In this document: piece by piece, positions 24,701 to 32,211 of the stretch
Numbering within the stretch: the first letter of the stretch is position 1
How the letters are laid out: the number at the start of each line of letters is the position of its first letter
Source of the DNA: a bacterium
GTDB taxonomy: Bacteria; UBP6; UBA1177; JAGLDR01
DNA: 37,441 bases
Assembly (NCBI GenBank): GCA_023145475.1
Contig: JAGLDR010000068.1
Span: forward strand, 1-37,441
Direction: 5' to 3'
The notes under the pieces: generated by a model
Database searches by the model: none
What the model saw: the letters and a program-made list of their open reading frames with translations, nothing else
Told to the model about the DNA's origin: nothing
Translations under genes and position numbers: made by a program

Positions 24701-25456
24701 ATGGAGTCGATTTTCAGTATCAGCAAGCGTTGTCTTTGCCGTAATGGCAAAAAGTGTCTCTTGGGCTTCTGCTGACTCTTTTTTAAGATAGTGGGCATCA
24801 TTTGTAGCAACCAAAGGAGCGCCTATCTCTCTCGCGACTTCAATCAACAGCGGATTTATCATCTCCTGTTTTTGGATTCCGTTGACCTGTATCTCGATAA
24901 AGAAATTGTCTTTTCCAAATATCTCTTGATATTCACGACCGATTTTAATTGCCTTCGTTTTATTGGCATTTTTCACAAGAGAGTTTGCTTCACTTTCACT
25001 TATCTCTTTTGTAATACGCTCAGGAATCAGTGCTCGTGAAATCTCTCCACCCATACAGGCGCTCAGTGCAATAATTCCCTCAGAGCGACCTTCAAGAAGC
25101 TCTCTATCAATGCGTGGTTTGTAGTAAAAACCATCAACAAATGCATGTGAACTCAGGTAACTGATATTTTTATACCCAATCTCACTTTCAGCAAGCAAAA
25201 CAATGTGATATGCATCGCCCTGCACCCGCTCTTTTCGGCTGTCTGCGGAGATATATGCCTCAATACCTAAAATAGGTTTTATCCCTGCATCTCTCGCTGT
25301 TGTATAAAAATCAACAACACCGTGCATATTGCCATGATCCGTAATTGCAGCGGCGTTCATATCAAGCTCTTTGAGGCGAACCATAAGCTCTTTCGGCTTA
25401 ATCATTCCATCAAGAAAACTGTAAGTTGTATGTAAATGCAGATGAACAAATCCCAT
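21731..25456 (-). CDS. dnaE: DNA polymerase III alpha subunit
   Basis: The 1241-aa replicative polymerase has an N-terminal PHP domain with HLHLHTTYS and DHGNMHG, and a C-family polymerase core with PGRGSGAGSLVAY (380-393), the catalytic PDFDIDF (421-427) and KFDFLGLKTLTMI carrying the third Asp. The finger/thumb blocks ALYRPGPMD and YQEQVM follow, then a helix-hairpin-helix region and an OB-fold (WVFGVVTTEIKPQKGRDGDF). ATG at 25456 has GAGAGG 5 nt upstream and gives the standard start; an ATG ten codons upstream has no good site. Length is near the family's 1160-1200 aa plus a short extension. It stands alone on the strand between the fusion gene and the feo operon. Confidence 0.97.
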   Translation of the reverse strand: MGFVHLHLHTTYSFLDGMIKPKELMVRLKELDMNAAAITDHGNMHGVVDFYTTARDAGIKPILGIEAYISADSRKERVQGDAYHIVLLAESEIGYKNISYLSSHAFVDGFYYKPRIDRELLEGRSEGIIALSACMGGEISRALIPERITKEISESEANSLVKNANKTKAIKIGREYQEIFGKDNFFIEIQVNGIQKQEMINPLLIEVAREIGAPLVATNDAHYLKKESAEAQETLFAITAKTTLADTENRLHHETDAFYLKSEQEMRSQFESLGDAGREAIDNTVVIADRCSVELDIGHNYLPPFDTEGLSEEIYLKQISNKGLEERFIELNIATDAAKKPYYERLEFELGIITEMGFPGYFLIVADFIQWSKDNNIPVGPGRGSGAGSLVAYSTKITDLDPLRYGLFFERFLNPDRVSMPDFDIDFCQDNRERVIDYVTEKYGENNVAQIATYAKMKAKSAVRDVARALDMDLTIANNMAKLLPDSFDELLHPETTKSVKDITKFVVEKYKISEAVSKDPDQLLAFLSHQHFDKEEKEKISPLITALAAFEGERRIVQNDEDYSKILNIATQVEGLFRQTGKHAAGLVIGAKEIWEYSPFFIDKDKNRITQYDKDAVELVGLVKFDFLGLKTLTMIAHAERLVRQRVPDFDINKIPVDDVAVFEFLGVQSTLGIFQMESDGFAKMVHGMKPDRFEDLIAAVALYRPGPMDIIPNYIARKHGREDIVYDHEWLEPILKETFGLIVYQEQVMQISQVMAGFSLGKADILRRAMGKKKLDVMETMKVDFLVGAKEKGVKEEIAVKVFNHMFKFASYGFNKSHAACYGYISYQTAYLKTHYAKEFFAAMITSVAQDSTKVLSYINDATQMGIVVAPPDVNTSGVDFTINPTGIRFGLGAIKNVGEASIVEIVDDVAKNGSFNGFIDFLSRIDTAKVNLRTLEYLIKAGAFDFSHINRGLMIELLPLASKEGAKIREDRLSGQTSLFSIFSSGSGDTKDEAISDGDFFDKVQAEEWDLFQTLAVEREVLGVYLSSHPARYFEQDIKNMRLPSVSSLTQQVAHSKYGMRESVWVFGVVTTEIKPQKGRDGDFFLRGVIEGPGDILPFSMNKLMSAKADEPPLAILTNLIPLFFRVKIRANRDRDTGEFSGISAAILKPRNDIKTFKQFVEEEGHAISLNLEISQTEVDKAVDLLQPHFAQYGGVSLKLHIAFPKENGKAVLSKKVVFSDELLRLLKTAYGKRCVII

Positions 25457-25520
25457 TAAAACCTCTCGTTTCTGATTTATCTCCATCGGTGTGAGAGAGA
25501 AAAAAACAGTGAATCGAGCC

Positions 25521-25549
25521 AGTGTACACTCATTCTATTTTTATGTAAA
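25521..25549 (-). promoter_or_regulatory. Promoter of dnaE
   Basis: On the minus strand, TTTACA (25544-25549) and TACACT (25521-25526) are 17 bp apart. The -10 region lies in the palindrome AGTGTACACT (25521-25530). The start would be about 55 nt before the dnaE ATG. Confidence 0.52.
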
Positions 25550-25603
25550 TAGTCTTTTAAGAAGAAATTGTAACCACTCTAAACGATAGAGACTTTAAGT
25601 ATG

Positions 25604-27514
25604 TTAGGAAAACATTTTTTTGAGCGTATCATCCCACTCAGTTTGCACAATCCCAGAATCGATTAACAACTTGTAGTAATCTCCGATTTTATCCATTAAC
25701 TCATCTCCCGCCATATAGTGAAAAGTTACGCGTTCTAAAAAGAGTTCAACATCATCAGGTTGTTGTCGCATCATATCAAATGAGAGTGCTGCGGCAGCTT
25801 TTTTGTTGGTTGTAACCCACTCAATCGCACTTTTAAGCTCTTCAAGAAAGAGTTTTACCACTTCGGGATGCTTTCGTGCAAGCTCGCCCTTGAACATAAC
25901 GCCAGCGTTTGGAAAGAGACCAAATCCTTCATTGACCTCATTCCAGACATCTCCAAATGAGACAACAGAATATTTGTCTCCCCGTTTTTTGAGAGCATTA
26001 ATAGCAAAACTTGCTTCTGGCTCTCTGAGAATTGCTGTATCTGACTCACCTTTTATCAATGAGTCAAGAATCTCTTCAGGACGACCAAATGGCTCACCAT
26101 ATTTGAAGTTAAAGTCTGAGATATCCATATTCAAAGACTCTATCAAGTATTTGGTTATTTTTGTCGGTGGTGCATCTTCAAAAAGTGGCGTATGAATCGT
26201 CCTCCCTTTGATATCTTCAAACGATTTTGCTTTATATCCTCGTGTTATGACAAAAAAGTTATCCCAAACAAACACAGCGGGCATTATAATATCATTTTGC
26301 TTCAATTTTGAAGCAGTAATAACCGCAGAAAAGGTAACATCAGCACGACCATCAACAACCCACGCGAGATGCTTTTCTGTCTCTCGCCATACTTTCAACT
26401 CCTTAATTGATACGGCATCAGTCAACCGTTTAGACTGCAAAAGACGCATAATCACAGGATATCCAACAGGTGTTGCCGATTGGATAGTCAATGCAGGTTT
26501 GTCACTTTGCTCTGTTTCACCCTGCTCTTCTATTTTTGGGGTTTTATAAAAATAGGTAGAGACCTCTTGAAAGATAAAATCACCCTCTTTTTCAATAACA
26601 TGATGCTCAAAACCCATCTCAGATAGCATATTTATCAGTGGTTCGGGTTTGAACTTTTGAACAATTACAAAACCATCACCCTGTTTTGTATCGTATGCCT
26701 TCTTCAAAATAACATCAAACGGATCCTCTTTCATCTTGCGAACATCCAATTGTTCAAACTCATCAAGTCGCTCTGTCCACTCCTCCTTATCGGCGGCATT
26801 CTCTTTATAAATAGAGAGCTTAAACCGTTTTGGATGGACCACTTCAATATTGTATAGAGCCCCATTTTCTTCAATCACTTTGATAAGAGGATTGACAACA
26901 AATTCACTAAAAACAATCATATTCTCGCCACTCTTCAGCCCAAGAACATGGTCAATAACCGCTGGTGTTCTTTTTGTTTCATTGCCCGCAATATCAAAAG
27001 ACTTTCCCTCTTCACGCCAGGAAATCGGCAGACTACTAAACTGCTCCGCAACGGGCGTAAAGTTGTGTTGAATACACTCTGGAGCATTTTTAAAAAGCTC
27101 ATCTTCTGTTCCTAGTTGCTTATTTAAAGTGTGCAAAATCTCACACACTGAAATTCCGGTCATTTTTGCCGCATCTTTGAAGGTGGCAAAACGGGCAACA
27201 GTGTTCCACATCACTGGATTTTGCATCGTCTTAAACTTAGGTGACATCGCCCACAGCGTCTCTCTTAGCTCTGGATTTTGTTCAAGTGTCTCTCTCACCT
27301 TTGACATTGAGACGATAACTTTTTTATCTGAGGCAACTTCAATAGCTTGAACAGGACAGATGCCCTGTGCAATATCACATGCCTTCTCCTCTTTTTTGTT
27401 TTTTGGTTGCGTAATCATAAAGGCTTTTTTGCCCTTCATTTCCATGTTTTTTGGTGCGACCTTAATACACGCTTTGCATCCTATGCACTTCTTGTCTATT
27501 ATAAAACTTTTCAT
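25604..27514 (-). CDS. Ferredoxin-DUF1858-DUF2249(x2)-substrate-binding-protein fusion
   Basis: The 636-aa product has no signal peptide and no membrane helix. Residues 1-60 are a 4Fe-4S ferredoxin domain with C10, C13, C16 and C53-Pro as likely ligands (C46 is extra). Residues about 72-135 match the DUF1858 pattern (ENP-like QNPVMWNTVARFATFKDAAKM is split across this block). Residues about 172-237 and 255-325 look like two DUF2249 domains. Residues about 340-636 resemble the NMT1/SsuA-type substrate-binding protein fold (VDGRADVTFSAV, GRTIHTP, LIKGESDTAILREPEA). Such binding domains are normally exported; here it is apparently cytoplasmic, next to an iron-sulfur domain. A redox-linked small-molecule sensor or an enzyme is possible; the function is unknown. 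It stands alone behind a palindrome-bearing promoter. Confidence 0.85.
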   Translation of the reverse strand: MKSFIIDKKCIGCKACIKVAPKNMEMKGKKAFMITQPKNKKEEKACDIAQGICPVQAIEVASDKKVIVSMSKVRETLEQNPELRETLWAMSPKFKTMQNPVMWNTVARFATFKDAAKMTGISVCEILHTLNKQLGTEDELFKNAPECIQHNFTPVAEQFSSLPISWREEGKSFDIAGNETKRTPAVIDHVLGLKSGENMIVFSEFVVNPLIKVIEENGALYNIEVVHPKRFKLSIYKENAADKEEWTERLDEFEQLDVRKMKEDPFDVILKKAYDTKQGDGFVIVQKFKPEPLINMLSEMGFEHHVIEKEGDFIFQEVSTYFYKTPKIEEQGETEQSDKPALTIQSATPVGYPVIMRLLQSKRLTDAVSIKELKVWRETEKHLAWVVDGRADVTFSAVITASKLKQNDIIMPAVFVWDNFFVITRGYKAKSFEDIKGRTIHTPLFEDAPPTKITKYLIESLNMDISDFNFKYGEPFGRPEEILDSLIKGESDTAILREPEASFAINALKKRGDKYSVVSFGDVWNEVNEGFGLFPNAGVMFKGELARKHPEVVKLFLEELKSAIEWVTTNKKAAAALSFDMMRQQPDDVELFLERVTFHYMAGDELMDKIGDYYKLLIDSGIVQTEWDDTLKKMFS

Positions 27515-27558
27515 CTTTCTCCCCCTGAGAAAAGAACAAAAAAAACCTTTCGCCTCAC

Positions 27559-27586
27559 ATTATAGGACTCGCGAGTCCGAAATCAA
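27559..27586 (-). promoter_or_regulatory. Promoter of the fusion gene with palindromic operator in its spacer
   Basis: On the minus strand, TTGATT (27581-27586) and TATAAT (27559-27564) are 16 bp apart. The perfect 14-bp palindrome GGACTCGCGAGTCC (27565-27578) fills the spacer. It is GC-rich in AT-rich surroundings, and symmetry of this kind suits a dimeric repressor. The start would fall about 40 nt before the ATG. Confidence 0.75.
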
Positions 27587-27604
27587 CCCTTTGAGTAAAA
27601 AAAC

Positions 27605-29710
27605 TCACCCACTACGGTAACGCATAAACTTCTCTTTGTGCAAAACAGCGAACCACTCTTCGATTTCAGCTCTCTTTTCAGAAGAGAAAACAGTGTATGC
27701 ATGCCCTCTCGATTTTTCAATCAAAACACCATACCGAGCGGCAACGAGAAAATAGGGATCATTCTTAAATCCCGATTGCATAACTCCTGTCAATGCTCCT
27801 GGACCTCTCTGCGACAAGTCATATTCTGCAATCTTAAATCCGCTATGATTTTCAGACAAAAATGTCAGCCGATTTGATGCTTTTTCAGATATATCTTCAC
27901 TCGCAAGCAGTGCACAGAAAGATTTTATAGCTCCCCGCCCTACTCGACCTCTTAATTGGTGTAGTTGCGCAAGTCCGAATCGCTCTGCATTTTCTATTAC
28001 GATAAAAGAAGCATCAGGGATATCAACGCCAACCTCGATAACAACGGTCGAAACAAGCACGCTTACTGTGCCATCTCGCAGCTGATTCAGAACGCGGTCT
28101 TTCTCTTCCGCTTTCATGCGACCATGAAGCAGAGCAACGCGACCACCAAAGAGTTCAAACAGCTCTTCAAACACCCCTTCAACATGCTTCAAATCCATCT
28201 TTTCGCTCTCTTCAACAAGCGGACAGACCCAATAGCCACGACGACCATTTTCTTCAATTATTGCACGAACATACTCAATAACAACAGTGCGTTTATTGTG
28301 CATGACAAAACGGGTATTGACCGCCTCACGCCCTGGTGGCATCTCATCAATGACGCTAATCTCTATTCCACCAAAAAGGGTGAGAGCAAGTGAGCGAGGA
28401 ATTGGCGTTGCACTGACCACAAGAATGTCAGAATCATCACCTTTTTCTATCAATTTCATCCGCTGACCGACACCAAACCGGTGCTGCTCATCAATAATAA
28501 CAAGACCAATATCGGACATCTCGTCAAGTCGCTCGTAAAGTGCGTGCGTTCCTATGATAAAGTGGCTGTCAGCAACTTGTTCCATCGCTTTTTTTGCCTT
28601 TTTTCCTTTGCCTAAACTGCCAACTAGCAAAGTTGTTTTATACCGCTCAGGCAGAAGTGATTCAATGGTTTTGAGATGCTGTTTTGCCAAAATCTCAGTC
28701 GGTGCCATAATCAGCGTTTTGTAGCCAGCATCAACAATATCAAGTCCAGCAAGCAACATAACAACCGTCTTTCCTGAACCAACATCACCTTGCAACAGAC
28801 GACTCATTGGAATCGATTTTTGCAAATCACTGCGAATTTCTGCAAGAACACGAGATTGTGCAGTAGTCAATGCAAATGGCAGACTCTTTTCAACATCAAT
28901 CGCTGGGGAAGATGGCGCACTAATTGAACGATTCTTATCTTTCTCTGTGCGTTTTCGGTAGAGTGCCGTCCCAAAAGAGAGAAAAAAGAGTGTGTCATAC
29001 GCAAGTCGCTTGTGCCACTTTGTCAACCCGCTGTTGAGCACATCAATATTAGTTGATAAAAGGGGGAAATGGACATTTTGAATTGACTCAACAAGAGGAG
29101 GTAGTGCCATAGACTCTAACAGTGCACTGTCAAGCCAATCACCCTTGAAATGAGACAGCTGTTTGAGAAGCTCTCTCATCACACGCAAGAAAAAGAGGTG
29201 CGAAACACCTGGAATCTTGCGATAAGAGGGTACATATCCGCTCAGTAACTCCTCCCACACCTCATCAAATGCAAAGAGTTCAGGATTTGTCAGTGTTGGG
29301 TGTAAAGTTTTAGTCGACATAGTACCAGAGAGCAAAACACGAGAACCAACAGGAAACTGCTGCACATATCGCAGACCAACTTTGCCAAAAAAGGTTACCG
29401 AAAAAGAGCCATTTTTGAGCGTAACACGCCCTGTCGTTGGCACTCGTTTAAAACCTCGTTTCCACGCTGAAATAACACCATCAAGTGTTACCGTCTCACC
29501 TGGTTGTAAGACAGAGAGTGAGGTTGCATGTACTCTCTGTTCATATTTTAGCGGCACTGTTCCAAGAAGTATGTGGTGCACTCGCTCTCCAACTGCCGCA
29601 ACAATTTTTTTCATCTGTCCACTATGCAATGGGACTAAAGCTGTTAAATTGGTATTAAAAAAGTGAAGAAGAGCTTTTCGTGCCTCTTCTGTTTCAGATA
29701 AACTCCACAT
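27605..29710 (-). CDS. recG: ATP-dependent DNA helicase RecG
   Basis: The 701-aa helicase regresses stalled forks and processes branched DNA. An N-terminal wedge/OB region (about 60-170, [17 protein letters not shown]) is followed by the superfamily 2 helicase core: motif I GDVGSGKT, motif II DEQH in [13 protein letters not shown], motif [16 protein letters not shown], then [14 protein letters not shown] and motif [12 protein letters not shown], and the C-terminal TRG-type segment. ATG at 29710 is chosen because it gives a length close to E. coli RecG (693 aa). A longer frame would translate the greA end out of frame. The start overlaps the greA stop by 17 nt, so the two are coupled. Confidence 0.95.
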   Translation of the reverse strand: MWSLSETEEARKALLHFFNTNLTALVPLHSGQMKKIVAAVGERVHHILLGTVPLKYEQRVHATSLSVLQPGETVTLDGVISAWKRGFKRVPTTGRVTLKNGSFSVTFFGKVGLRYVQQFPVGSRVLLSGTMSTKTLHPTLTNPELFAFDEVWEELLSGYVPSYRKIPGVSHLFFLRVMRELLKQLSHFKGDWLDSALLESMALPPLVESIQNVHFPLLSTNIDVLNSGLTKWHKRLAYDTLFFLSFGTALYRKRTEKDKNRSISAPSSPAIDVEKSLPFALTTAQSRVLAEIRSDLQKSIPMSRLLQGDVGSGKTVVMLLAGLDIVDAGYKTLIMAPTEILAKQHLKTIESLLPERYKTTLLVGSLGKGKKAKKAMEQVADSHFIIGTHALYERLDEMSDIGLVIIDEQHRFGVGQRMKLIEKGDDSDILVVSATPIPRSLALTLFGGIEISVIDEMPPGREAVNTRFVMHNKRTVVIEYVRAIIEENGRRGYWVCPLVEESEKMDLKHVEGVFEELFELFGGRVALLHGRMKAEEKDRVLNQLRDGTVSVLVSTVVIEVGVDIPDASFIVIENAERFGLAQLHQLRGRVGRGAIKSFCALLASEDISEKASNRLTFLSENHSGFKIAEYDLSQRGPGALTGVMQSGFKNDPYFLVAARYGVLIEKSRGHAYTVFSSEKRAEIEEWFAVLHKEKFMRYRSG

Positions 29711-30167
29711 CAAGAATCTCGTATCCTCTCTCGCCAGAAGGAGTGCGGACAATAACCTCATCTCCAATCTCTTTGCCAAGCAAAGCTTGTGCAATTGGTG
29801 CCGTTATTGAAAGCTTATTTGCCTTTAAATCACTCTCATACTCGCCAACTAACTGATAGGTAACCTCTTCTTCTGTATCCATTTCATAAAGAGTAACTGT
29901 CGCACCAAAAAGAACAACATCCCCACTTAGTTGTGTATGTTTAATCACCTCGGCATCTGCCATCATTCCTTCATACTTTTGAATCTTTCCTTCAATAAAC
30001 CCCTGTTTCTCGCGCGCAGCATGATATTCTGCATTTTCTTTCAAATCACCATGAGAGCGAGCCTCAGCAATTTTCTCTATGATTTCAGGGCGTTCAATTT
30101 TTCGTAAATGACCCAACTCTTTCTGTAATGCCATATATCCAGCAACTGTGATTGGAAAACTAGTCAT
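29694..30167 (-). CDS. greA: Transcription elongation factor GreA
   Basis: The 157-aa factor rescues backtracked RNA polymerase by stimulating transcript cleavage. The N-terminal coiled coil has the family signature [20 protein letters not shown], with the acidic tip residues (D and E) that reach the active site. The C-terminal FKBP-like domain includes [10 protein letters not shown] and [10 protein letters not shown]-like [19 protein letters not shown] precedes the ATG. It has a good promoter and is the first gene of a greA-recG pair, with a 17-nt overlap. Confidence 0.96.
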   Translation of the reverse strand: MTSFPITVAGYMALQKELGHLRKIERPEIIEKIAEARSHGDLKENAEYHAAREKQGFIEGKIQKYEGMMADAEVIKHTQLSGDVVLFGATVTLYEMDTEEEVTYQLVGEYESDLKANKLSITAPIAQALLGKEIGDEVIVRTPSGERGYEILDVEFI

Positions 30168-30200
30168 ACTTCCTCCATTAAAACAAAACTACGGAAGGCG

Positions 30201-30228
30201 ATTATACAAAAATAACTCTCTTTTTCAA
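30201..30228 (-). promoter_or_regulatory. Promoter of greA-recG
   Basis: On the minus strand, TTGAAA (30223-30228) and a consensus TATAAT (30201-30206) are 16 bp apart, about 30 bp above the ATG. It is back to back with the plus-strand promoter at 30252-30280. Confidence 0.66.
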
Positions 30229-30251
30229 TATTACCTATCGAAATAGCATTC

Positions 30252-30280
30252 TTGAAATCAACTTCCATATCGTGTAGAGT
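30252..30280 (+). promoter_or_regulatory. Candidate promoter of the thioesterase gene
   Basis: TTGAAA (30252-30257) and TAGAGT (30275-30280) are 17 bp apart, about 30 bp before the ATG. The -10 is moderate. Confidence 0.42.
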
Positions 30281-30309
30281 GCAAATACATTTATCGAAAG
30301 GAGGATTCG

Positions 30310-30756
30310 ATGGCTAGAGTTATTATTCTTACCCCAAAACAATTTCTATTTAAAACAGTTGTTCCTGTCAGAATTACTGACATCAATTATGGCAATCACC
30401 TTGGCAATGATAAGGTTTTATCTATCATCCACGAAGCACGAGTGCAGTTTCTAGCACATCTTGGTGGCTCAGAGCTTGATATTATGGGGAGTGGACTCAT
30501 TATGGCTGATGCTGCTATCCAATATCGCTCGGAATGTTTTTATGGCACAAAAATTGAGATATTAGTTGCCGTCAATGAAATTTCTACAAGCACTTTTGAT
30601 ATGATTTTTCTTTTGCGAGATAGCGAGAACAGCAAAGAGATTGCGAGGGCAAAAACAGGAATGGTCTGCTTTAATTATGCAGAAAAAAAGGTTATAAAGA
30701 TACCAGAAATGTTAAAATCAGTTATTGGATTGAGTAACCACACAATCGAAAAATAG
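30310..30756 (+). CDS. Hotdog-fold acyl-CoA thioesterase (4HBT family)
   Basis: The 148-aa product is of typical single-hotdog length. VRITDINYGNHLGND (about 18-32) takes the place of the family's active-site segment, with Asp/Asn and His residues, and is followed by the long hotdog helix LSIIHEARVQFLAHL. LIMADAAIQYRSECFYGTKIEI is the central strand region. Members hydrolyse acyl-CoA thioesters; the substrate is unknown. AGGAGG precedes the ATG with good spacing. It is a single gene, divergent from greA and followed by a repeat-like patch. Confidence 0.85.
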   Translation: MARVIILTPKQFLFKTVVPVRITDINYGNHLGNDKVLSIIHEARVQFLAHLGGSELDIMGSGLIMADAAIQYRSECFYGTKIEILVAVNEISTSTFDMIFLLRDSENSKEIARAKTGMVCFNYAEKKVIKIPEMLKSVIGLSNHTIEK

Positions 30757-30765
30757 TAGAGATAG

Positions 30766-30832
30766 AGGGACGGGGTAATTCCGGTACATTTTGAAGAAAT
30801 GTGACGGTTTGACACCTCCCGCTCAACAAAAA
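30766..30832. repeat. Repeat-like intergenic patch with a small hairpin
   Basis: After the thioesterase gene comes a GC-richer patch (GAGGGACGGGG, then a hairpin ACATTT-tgaag-AAATGT at 30786-30802, then GGTTTGACACCTCCCGCTC). The mix of a GGGACGGGG start and a hairpin resembles remnants of dispersed REP-like or transposon-end sequences known from other genomes; this is from memory, and no second copy is in the window. Confidence 0.3.
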
Positions 30833-30838
30833 AAATCA

Positions 30839-31285
30839 CTATACATACTTTGCAAGAAATCTATCAAGTTGCGCGGCAAATGCCTGTTTTTGCTTTTGCC
30901 CGAACGGCGCTGAGCCCCCAGTCTGCATACCGCTATCTCGGAGGTATTGTGCATAATCTCTCACATCTAGTCGAGCGCCAATATTATTCTTTGTATAGAG
31001 TTCACCTCGTGGATTAAGGGCAAAGCCCCCCTTCTCAACTACACGGTGCGCAAGTGGAATATCCGCTGTGATAACAAGATCATTTTCCTCAGTCAATTCA
31101 ACAAGTTTATCATCTGCAATATCGGGTCCTTGCGAAACCAACAGAAAGGAAAAAAGTGGTGAATCAGGCAGCGTTCGATAGCTATTTGCAACCACTATAA
31201 CTGCAATTTTTTTGCGCGATGCCGCTCGAAAGAGAATTTCCGCTGCAGCACCAGGCATTGCATCACCATCAACAAGAATACGCAT
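30839..31285 (-). CDS. YaiI/UPF0178 (DUF188) family protein
   Basis: The 148-aa product has the family's N-terminal MRILVDGDAMP (Asp6 and Asp8 of a PIN-like acidic site), ADIPLAHRVVEKG near the middle, and a C-terminal GGSAPFGQKQKQAFAAQLDR. A PIN/NYN-like nuclease fold has been proposed for the family, but its function is not established. The ATG overlaps the stop of the upstream Cys-rich lipoprotein in TGATG, so it is translated by coupling and shares that promoter. No clear terminator follows, though a run of eight T lies directly after the stop. Confidence 0.9.
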   Translation of the reverse strand: MRILVDGDAMPGAAAEILFRAASRKKIAVIVVANSYRTLPDSPLFSFLLVSQGPDIADDKLVELTEENDLVITADIPLAHRVVEKGGFALNPRGELYTKNNIGARLDVRDYAQYLRDSGMQTGGSAPFGQKQKQAFAAQLDRFLAKYV

Positions 31286-32133
31286 CAGTCGTTACACTGA
31301 TAAGCTGTGTGCTGCATCGCAGCTGCACATTCAGTATCATTCTGACAACCTTGATGCTGGCAAATATTATCTTCACACTTGTAATGATCCGCATCGTAGA
31401 GTGCCATTCCCGCCGTTTCGCAATCTGCAGGTGAATTACAGCCTCGCACACACACCTTCATTGTCATACCAGCAAGTTGGTGACAAACATAACTGTCGCT
31501 TGTTCCACCCATTGACTCTTGACACTCAACAGTGCTATTACAGCCATTATATTCACAATATCCACCGGTACAAAGATAGTTGTTTTCACTGTATGCCCCA
31601 TCCGTTACCGCGGCATTCACACACTCAGAAACGACGGCACATTTTTTTACACACGAGCCAACATTATTCTTTCTAAAACAGCCATATCCTGTGGTAATTG
31701 CTTCGACACATTCAGCATCTGAATTACAGCCTGAATAGACACACCACCCATCATTGCACGAATAGTTATCTGCACCAAGTATTGGAGATGTCGTGTTAGT
31801 AACACAATCAATCGAGGACGAACAGGAAATCTCACAATACGGTATAGCTTCAGGTGTAGTGTCTGCAGTGTCTGCAGTGTCTGCGGTATCTGCGGTATCG
31901 GCTGTGTCAGCGGTATCAGCGGTATTTGCACTGTCTGCGGTATCTGCTGTGTCGGCTGTGTCAGCTGTATCAGCACTGTCTGCTGTGTCAGCTGTGTTTG
32001 CAGTGTTTGCACTGTCTGCGGTGTCGGCTGTGTCAGCGGTATTTGCACTGTCTGCGGTATCTGCTCTATCAACACCGCTACCACAAGCTGTCATCCAAAC
32101 AATCATCATCAATAAAATAAGTGTTTTTTTCAT
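31285..32133 (-). CDS. Cys-rich lipoprotein with DTADT linker
   Basis: The 282-aa product has a signal ending at Cys17 (MTAC), then a spacer (about 24-92) of Asp, Thr, Ala, Ser and Asn, then a Cys-rich region (about 98-282) with five or six repeated modules in the style C-x-(Y/H)-x-G-C-x-(S/N)-D-x-x-C. Such disulfide-rich modules occur in surface lipoproteins of Myxococcota-like bacteria; the function is unknown, and adhesion or binding is a guess. GGGAGG lies before the ATG. The stop overlaps the start of the YaiI-family gene. The spacer is closely similar in style to that of the esterase lipoprotein at 17831-19015. Confidence 0.82.
   Translation of the reverse strand: MKKTLILLMMIVWMTACGSGVDRADTADSANTADTADTADSANTANTADTADSADTADTADTADTADSANTADTADTADTADTADTADTADTTPEAIPYCEISCSSSIDCVTNTTSPILGADNYSCNDGWCVYSGCNSDAECVEAITTGYGCFRKNNVGSCVKKCAVVSECVNAAVTDGAYSENNYLCTGGYCEYNGCNSTVECQESMGGTSDSYVCHQLAGMTMKVCVRGCNSPADCETAGMALYDADHYKCEDNICQHQGCQNDTECAAAMQHTAYQCND
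31858..32064 (-). repeat. In-frame tandem repeats coding the DTADTADS linker
   Basis: About 69 codons of degenerate 9-bp units encode Asp-Thr-Ala, with Ser and Asn variants, in the Cys-rich lipoprotein. Codon choice varies between units. The antisense frames show long Val-Ser-Ala runs that are not genes. Confidence 0.85.
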
Positions 32134-32173
32134 CGTTACCTCCCGTAACTTAAAACCGTATCGAACTATATAT

Positions 32174-32201
32174 AAGATAGAGTGATGATATTATCTGTCA
32201 A
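32174..32201 (-). promoter_or_regulatory. Promoter of the Cys-rich lipoprotein gene
   Basis: On the minus strand, a consensus TTGACA (32196-32201) and TATCTT (32174-32179) are 16 bp apart, about 40 bp above the ATG. The -35 resembles that of the esterase lipoprotein. Confidence 0.5.
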
Positions 32202-32211
32202 TATTATAGAG

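Noticed and set aside
27590-27610. TGAGT-tttttt-ACTCA hairpin after the recG stop as a terminator
   Set aside because: The stem is only 5 bp with the T-run in the loop rather than after it, so termination is not convincing.
29711-29794. N-terminal extension of RecG before 29710
   Set aside because: These codons translate the end of greA out of frame; the start at 29710 gives a normal RecG length.
31793-32185. Plus-strand Ser-Ala-Val repeat frame
   Set aside because: It is antisense to the DTADT linker of the Cys-rich lipoprotein and is an artefact of the 9-bp repeat.
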